A DNA stretch of 50,129 nucleotides. Origin: CAZBGR01 sp964491535 (GTDB lineage Bacteria; Bacillota_I; Bacilli_A; RF39; UBA660). The translations under genes and the position numbers were made by a program. A model generated the notes under the pieces. The model was not told the DNA's origin. It saw nothing but the letters and a program-made list of their open reading frames with translations, and did not search any database. The DNA lies in the NCBI GenBank assembly GCA_964491535.1, contig CAZBGR010000003.1:1-50129 (forward strand), given 5' to 3'. Position 1 is the stretch's first letter; each line of letters opens with the position of its first letter. This document shows, one piece after another, positions 48,834-50,129 of the stretch.

Positions 48834-50129
48834 TCATCTACAAAGAATTTTTCATTTAATTTTTATGATTATTGATAAAAAAATAGTTTTACCAATATCT
48901 AAAGCATCGCTAATAATTAGAAAAAGTATTACTACGGATAGTAAAAGATTTGAAAAGTTATTTTCTAAAAAATCAAGTTTATTATTTATATCTTTAGTTT
49001 TAGCGCTTCTTGTTTTCTTTTTAATAGATTCAAAGTCAATTGCTATGTTAGAAACTTCTGCTGAAGTATTATATAATCAAAAATTAGATGTTCAGTATAA
49101 TGAAGAAGCTTATGTTTTAGAAGGCGTACCTAAAACAGTTGATATTACTTTAATAGGCCGTAAATCAGATCTTTATTTAGCTAAGCAAATTCCCGATCAT
49201 GAGATAACCTTAGATTTAACTGGTTTAAAACCGGGGATTCACAGAGTAACTTTAAAATACAAACGAGTTTTAGCATCAATTAATTACAAATTAGATCCTT
49301 CAGTAGTAACGGTTACTATTCATTCTAAGGTATCTGAAATTAGAACTATTAATATTGATTTGTTAAATCGTGATAATTTAGATAGCAAATTAATTATTGA
49401 TAAAATAGAAGCTGATTGTAATGATGTTTTTATTAAAGGCTCAGAGGTTACTTTAAAGCAGGTGGCCACAGTTAAAGCTTTGGTTGATGTTGATAATATT
49501 GTTAATCCTGATGTAGGAGTGATTGAGTTTAAAGATATACCTTTAATTGCCTATGATCAATCGGGAAATGTTATTAATGTTGAAATAGTACCTGCTAAAA
49601 TAAATACTTCAATTACAATCACTTCGCCTCATAAAACAGTACCCCTTAGAATAATACCGATTGGGACAATTGCTTTTGGTAAGGCAATAAACACTATAAA
49701 TAGTGATATTAATGAAGTTACCATTTATGGAGAAGAAGCGGTTTTAGATGGGATAAACAATATTCCTGTCGAAATAGACGTTGATGGTTTAAAGGAAGAT
49801 AAATTATATAATGTAACTATAAAAAAACCAATTGGTATTAGATATATGAATAATTCTATTGCTAATATTAAAGTTGCTTTAGGTGAAGAAGTAACTAGGG
49901 AATTTGATAATGTTGGGATTGAATATCAGAATTTAGAATCAAATTATACAGTTAATGCCAAAAGGGTAAATGATCGCAGTTTAACTGTTATTGTTAAAGG
50001 TGTAGATTCAGTTATTAATAATTTAGATTCTAATATGATTAGAGCTTATGTAGATTTAAAAGGCTATGGCCCTGGTGAACATGAGGTTGATGTTCAAATT
50101 GAAAGAAGTGATTTACGAGTTATTTATTT
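48817..50129 (+). CDS. cdaR: CdaA regulator CdaR (YbbR domains), partial at window end
   Basis: Extracytoplasmic regulator of CdaA. The frame is open from the ATG at 48817 to the last base, about 437 residues seen, C terminus outside the window. One membrane helix (LLFISLVLALLVFFLID, near residues 54-70) follows a cytoplasmic lead. Repeated YbbR-type domains follow, each with a PxxVxIxG-like strand: VPKTVDITLIG, then similar segments near KIEADCNDVFIKG and INEVTIYG. The ATG at 48817 has GGAGG six bases upstream; the preceding ATG at 48814 is too near. It is coupled to cdaA. Confidence 0.9.
   Translation, partial: MKRIINHLQRIFHLIFMIIDKKIVLPISKASLIIRKSITTDSKRFEKLFSKKSSLLFISLVLALLVFFLIDSKSIAMLETSAEVLYNQKLDVQYNEEAYVLEGVPKTVDITLIGRKSDLYLAKQIPDHEITLDLTGLKPGIHRVTLKYKRVLASINYKLDPSVVTVTIHSKVSEIRTINIDLLNRDNLDSKLIIDKIEADCNDVFIKGSEVTLKQVATVKALVDVDNIVNPDVGVIEFKDIPLIAYDQSGNVINVEIVPAKINTSITITSPHKTVPLRIIPIGTIAFGKAINTINSDINEVTIYGEEAVLDGINNIPVEIDVDGLKEDKLYNVTIKKPIGIRYMNNSIANIKVALGEEVTREFDNVGIEYQNLESNYTVNAKRVNDRSLTVIVKGVDSVINNLDSNMIRAYVDLKGYGPGEHEVDVQIERSDLRVIY

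Noticed and set aside
1..50129. CRISPR array
   Set aside because: No set of regularly spaced direct repeats with unique spacers was found; the repeats present are the IS duplication, hsdS repeats and one pair before position 27792.

Overview
This window is an AT-rich, low-GC chromosomal segment that looks like a member of the Bacilli from a gut-type or Mollicutes-adjacent lineage. Three things point there. Gene order follows Bacillus in several blocks: parA-parB, mscS-DUF951-ychF, rpsF-ssb-rpsR, a GdpP-like gene followed by rplI-dnaB-walJ, rimP-nusA-rnpM-infB-rbfA, yvlD-like-lgt-trxB-whiA, and cdaA-cdaR. UGA is a normal stop (lgt and infB end in TGA) and the only tRNA-Trp seen has a CCA anticodon, so this is not a UGA=Trp mycoplasma. 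Several genes also suggest endospore formation: a SleB/CwlJ-type hydrolase, a cysteine-rich CotY/CotZ-like coat protein, a 54-residue Gly/Tyr/Phe-rich coat-like peptide, and an orphan membrane histidine kinase of KinB-like layout.

Layout. Positions 1-600 hold the hydrolase gene, a 17-bp inverted repeat and tRNA-Trp. Positions 775-8355 are accessory: a GNAT acetyltransferase and a complete type I restriction-modification set (hsdM-hsdS-hsdR) closed by a strong terminator. Positions 8459-20950 hold core genes: a CofE-like ligase, murD, eno, the YvlD-like/lgt/trxB/whiA group, parAB, mscS, DUF951, an AbgT transporter and ychF. Positions 21083-25786 hold the ribosomal and replication group, led by a structured S6:S18-type leader. 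Positions 25946-30792 hold pyrG with an attenuator-like leader, a membrane-anchored unknown, a NUDIX hydrolase and RNase J. Positions 30805-36650 are a mixed block with tRNA-Ala, rodA, the spore genes, a degenerate PTS EIIB protein, the histidine kinase, a phosphoesterase and a CPBP protease. Positions 36743-42662 hold the rimP-nusA-infB-rbfA operon, a large structured intergenic RNA, miaA, and hsp20 with a CIRCE element. Positions 42712-44989 are one IS1634-like insertion sequence between perfect 79-bp direct repeats. The rest holds tRNA-Cys, a PP2C phosphatase, a HAD phosphatase, tRNA-Gly, a lipoprotein, cdaA, and cdaR running off the end.

How the genes fit together. The window has both ends of c-di-AMP turnover: synthesis by CdaA with CdaR, and probable breakdown by a GdpP-like DHH protein stripped of its sensor domains. 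Several proteins are reduced versions of their families: a CTP synthase without the glutaminase cysteine, a RimP with only its N-terminal domain, the stripped GdpP, and an EIIB domain with Asn in place of the phosphorylated Cys. hprK is missing from the lgt neighbourhood where Bacillus has it.

The most rewarding items for follow-up are the pseudoknotted RNA between rbfA and miaA, the glutaminase-dead CTP synthase, the long-repeat IS, and the leaders of rpsF and pyrG. All coordinates and structures were read by eye. No homology search, folding program or covariance model was run.
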